A DNA stretch of 24,097 nt from CALIZF01 sp046292445 (GTDB lineage: Bacteria > Pseudomonadota > Alphaproteobacteria > Rhodobacterales > Rhodobacteraceae), in the NCBI GenBank assembly GCA_046292445.1, contig JBKBQT010000031.1, positions 1-24,097 on the forward strand. The letters are read 5' to 3'. Position numbers and translations under genes: made by a program. Positions 23,849 to 24,097 of the stretch are shown piece by piece. The first letter of the stretch is position 1. Every line of letters starts with the position of its first letter. Under the pieces are notes generated by a model. That model was not told the origin of the DNA, searched no databases, and worked only from the letters and a program-made list of their open reading frames with translations.

Positions 23849-24097
23849 TCAGAAAGCCTGCGGCATGCCTTCGGCAAGAAACGCGATGCCGCCGATCACG
23901 ATCAGGGCAAGCAGCACCGCCAGCGCGATCTTCCAGGCCGACCAGGGGCGTTCGCCCTGCACCTTGCCGGTCTGGCCGTTGACGACGAAGCGATAGGTCT
24001 TGCCGCCGTATTTGTAGGCCGCCATCCAGATCGGCAGCAGGACATGCTTGAACGTCTCGGCCGAATGGTCGGTGTCGATGCGGTGGATGCGCTGTTC
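23849..24097 (-). CDS. C-terminal part of a membrane-anchored protein (gene cut by the window edge)
   Basis: Only the last 82 residues are inside the window; the frame is open to the edge. The visible part has a soluble segment (FKHVLLPIWMAAYKYGGKTYRFVVNGQTGKVQGERPWSAWK) followed by one membrane segment (about 20 residues, IALAVLLALIVIGGIAFLA) and a short tail. This ending resembles a family of Rhodobacteraceae proteins with N-terminal zinc ribbons that are sometimes annotated as PriA-like helicases or zinc-finger proteins. The name is uncertain because the N-terminal domains are not visible. The WxSxYxYxGKxYxxxVNGxTG pattern also suggests a link to peptidase-propeptide-like YxxxVN-xTG folds, which is weaker. 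Confidence 0.6.
   Translation of the reverse strand, partial: EQRIHRIDTDHSAETFKHVLLPIWMAAYKYGGKTYRFVVNGQTGKVQGERPWSAWKIALAVLLALIVIGGIAFLAEGMPQAF

Overview
The window reads as chromosomal backbone of a GC-rich alphaproteobacterium, most likely Rhodobacteraceae (Rhodobacter/Paracoccus relatives). The evidence is the gene order (erpA / dgt; yceD-rpmF-plsX-fabH-ihfA-merR; ftsB-pdhA-pdhB-pdhC), the lipoyl domain fused to PdhB, the double-length dCTP deaminase and the extreme third-position GC. I see no transposase, integrase, phage gene, CRISPR array or defence island.

Layout: 1-307 has no gene I can support. A TehA/SLAC1-type transporter (+) follows, then erpA (-) divergent from dgt (+), a BamE/OmlA-type lipoprotein (-), and yceD (DUF177). 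Next comes an envelope-lipid and nucleoid cluster on the + strand: rpmF, plsX, fabH, ihfA and a MerR regulator with a long disordered middle. A tRNA-Pro(GGG) lies just upstream of a fused dcd. On the - strand sit a Tat-exported alkaline phosphatase behind an array of PHO-box half-sites, and acnA. A DUF1223 protein (+) and an EamA transporter (-) converge with a 26-bp overlap. The pyruvate dehydrogenase operon pdhA-pdhB-pdhC (-) follows, with ftsB upstream of it and aidB (+) divergent from ftsB. The right end holds a FabL-like short-chain reductase (-), a GntR/FCD regulator (-), a DUF3237 protein (+), and the 3' end of a membrane protein gene cut by the window edge.

How it works together: rpmF-plsX-fabH links ribosome synthesis with phospholipid and fatty-acid initiation. 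PdhABC and AcnA are central carbon metabolism. The reductase, GntR regulator and DUF3237 gene look like one small regulon, because the same operator (ATTGT-N3-ACAAT) occurs at the reductase promoter and between gntR and the DUF3237 gene.

The most unusual structure is a set of three AT-rich perfect palindromes inside the coding sequence of pdhB (one) and pdhC (two), all in the same frame and encoding Q/E-D-F/L-S-T/S-K-N/D-L in the flexible linkers after the lipoyl domains. They look like an in-frame protein-coding palindromic repeat family. In addition, the first 188 bp of pdhB and pdhC differ at only six synonymous positions, which suggests recent gene conversion. I did not find a wholly new multi-gene system; the rest is ordinary core genome with several regulatory sites.
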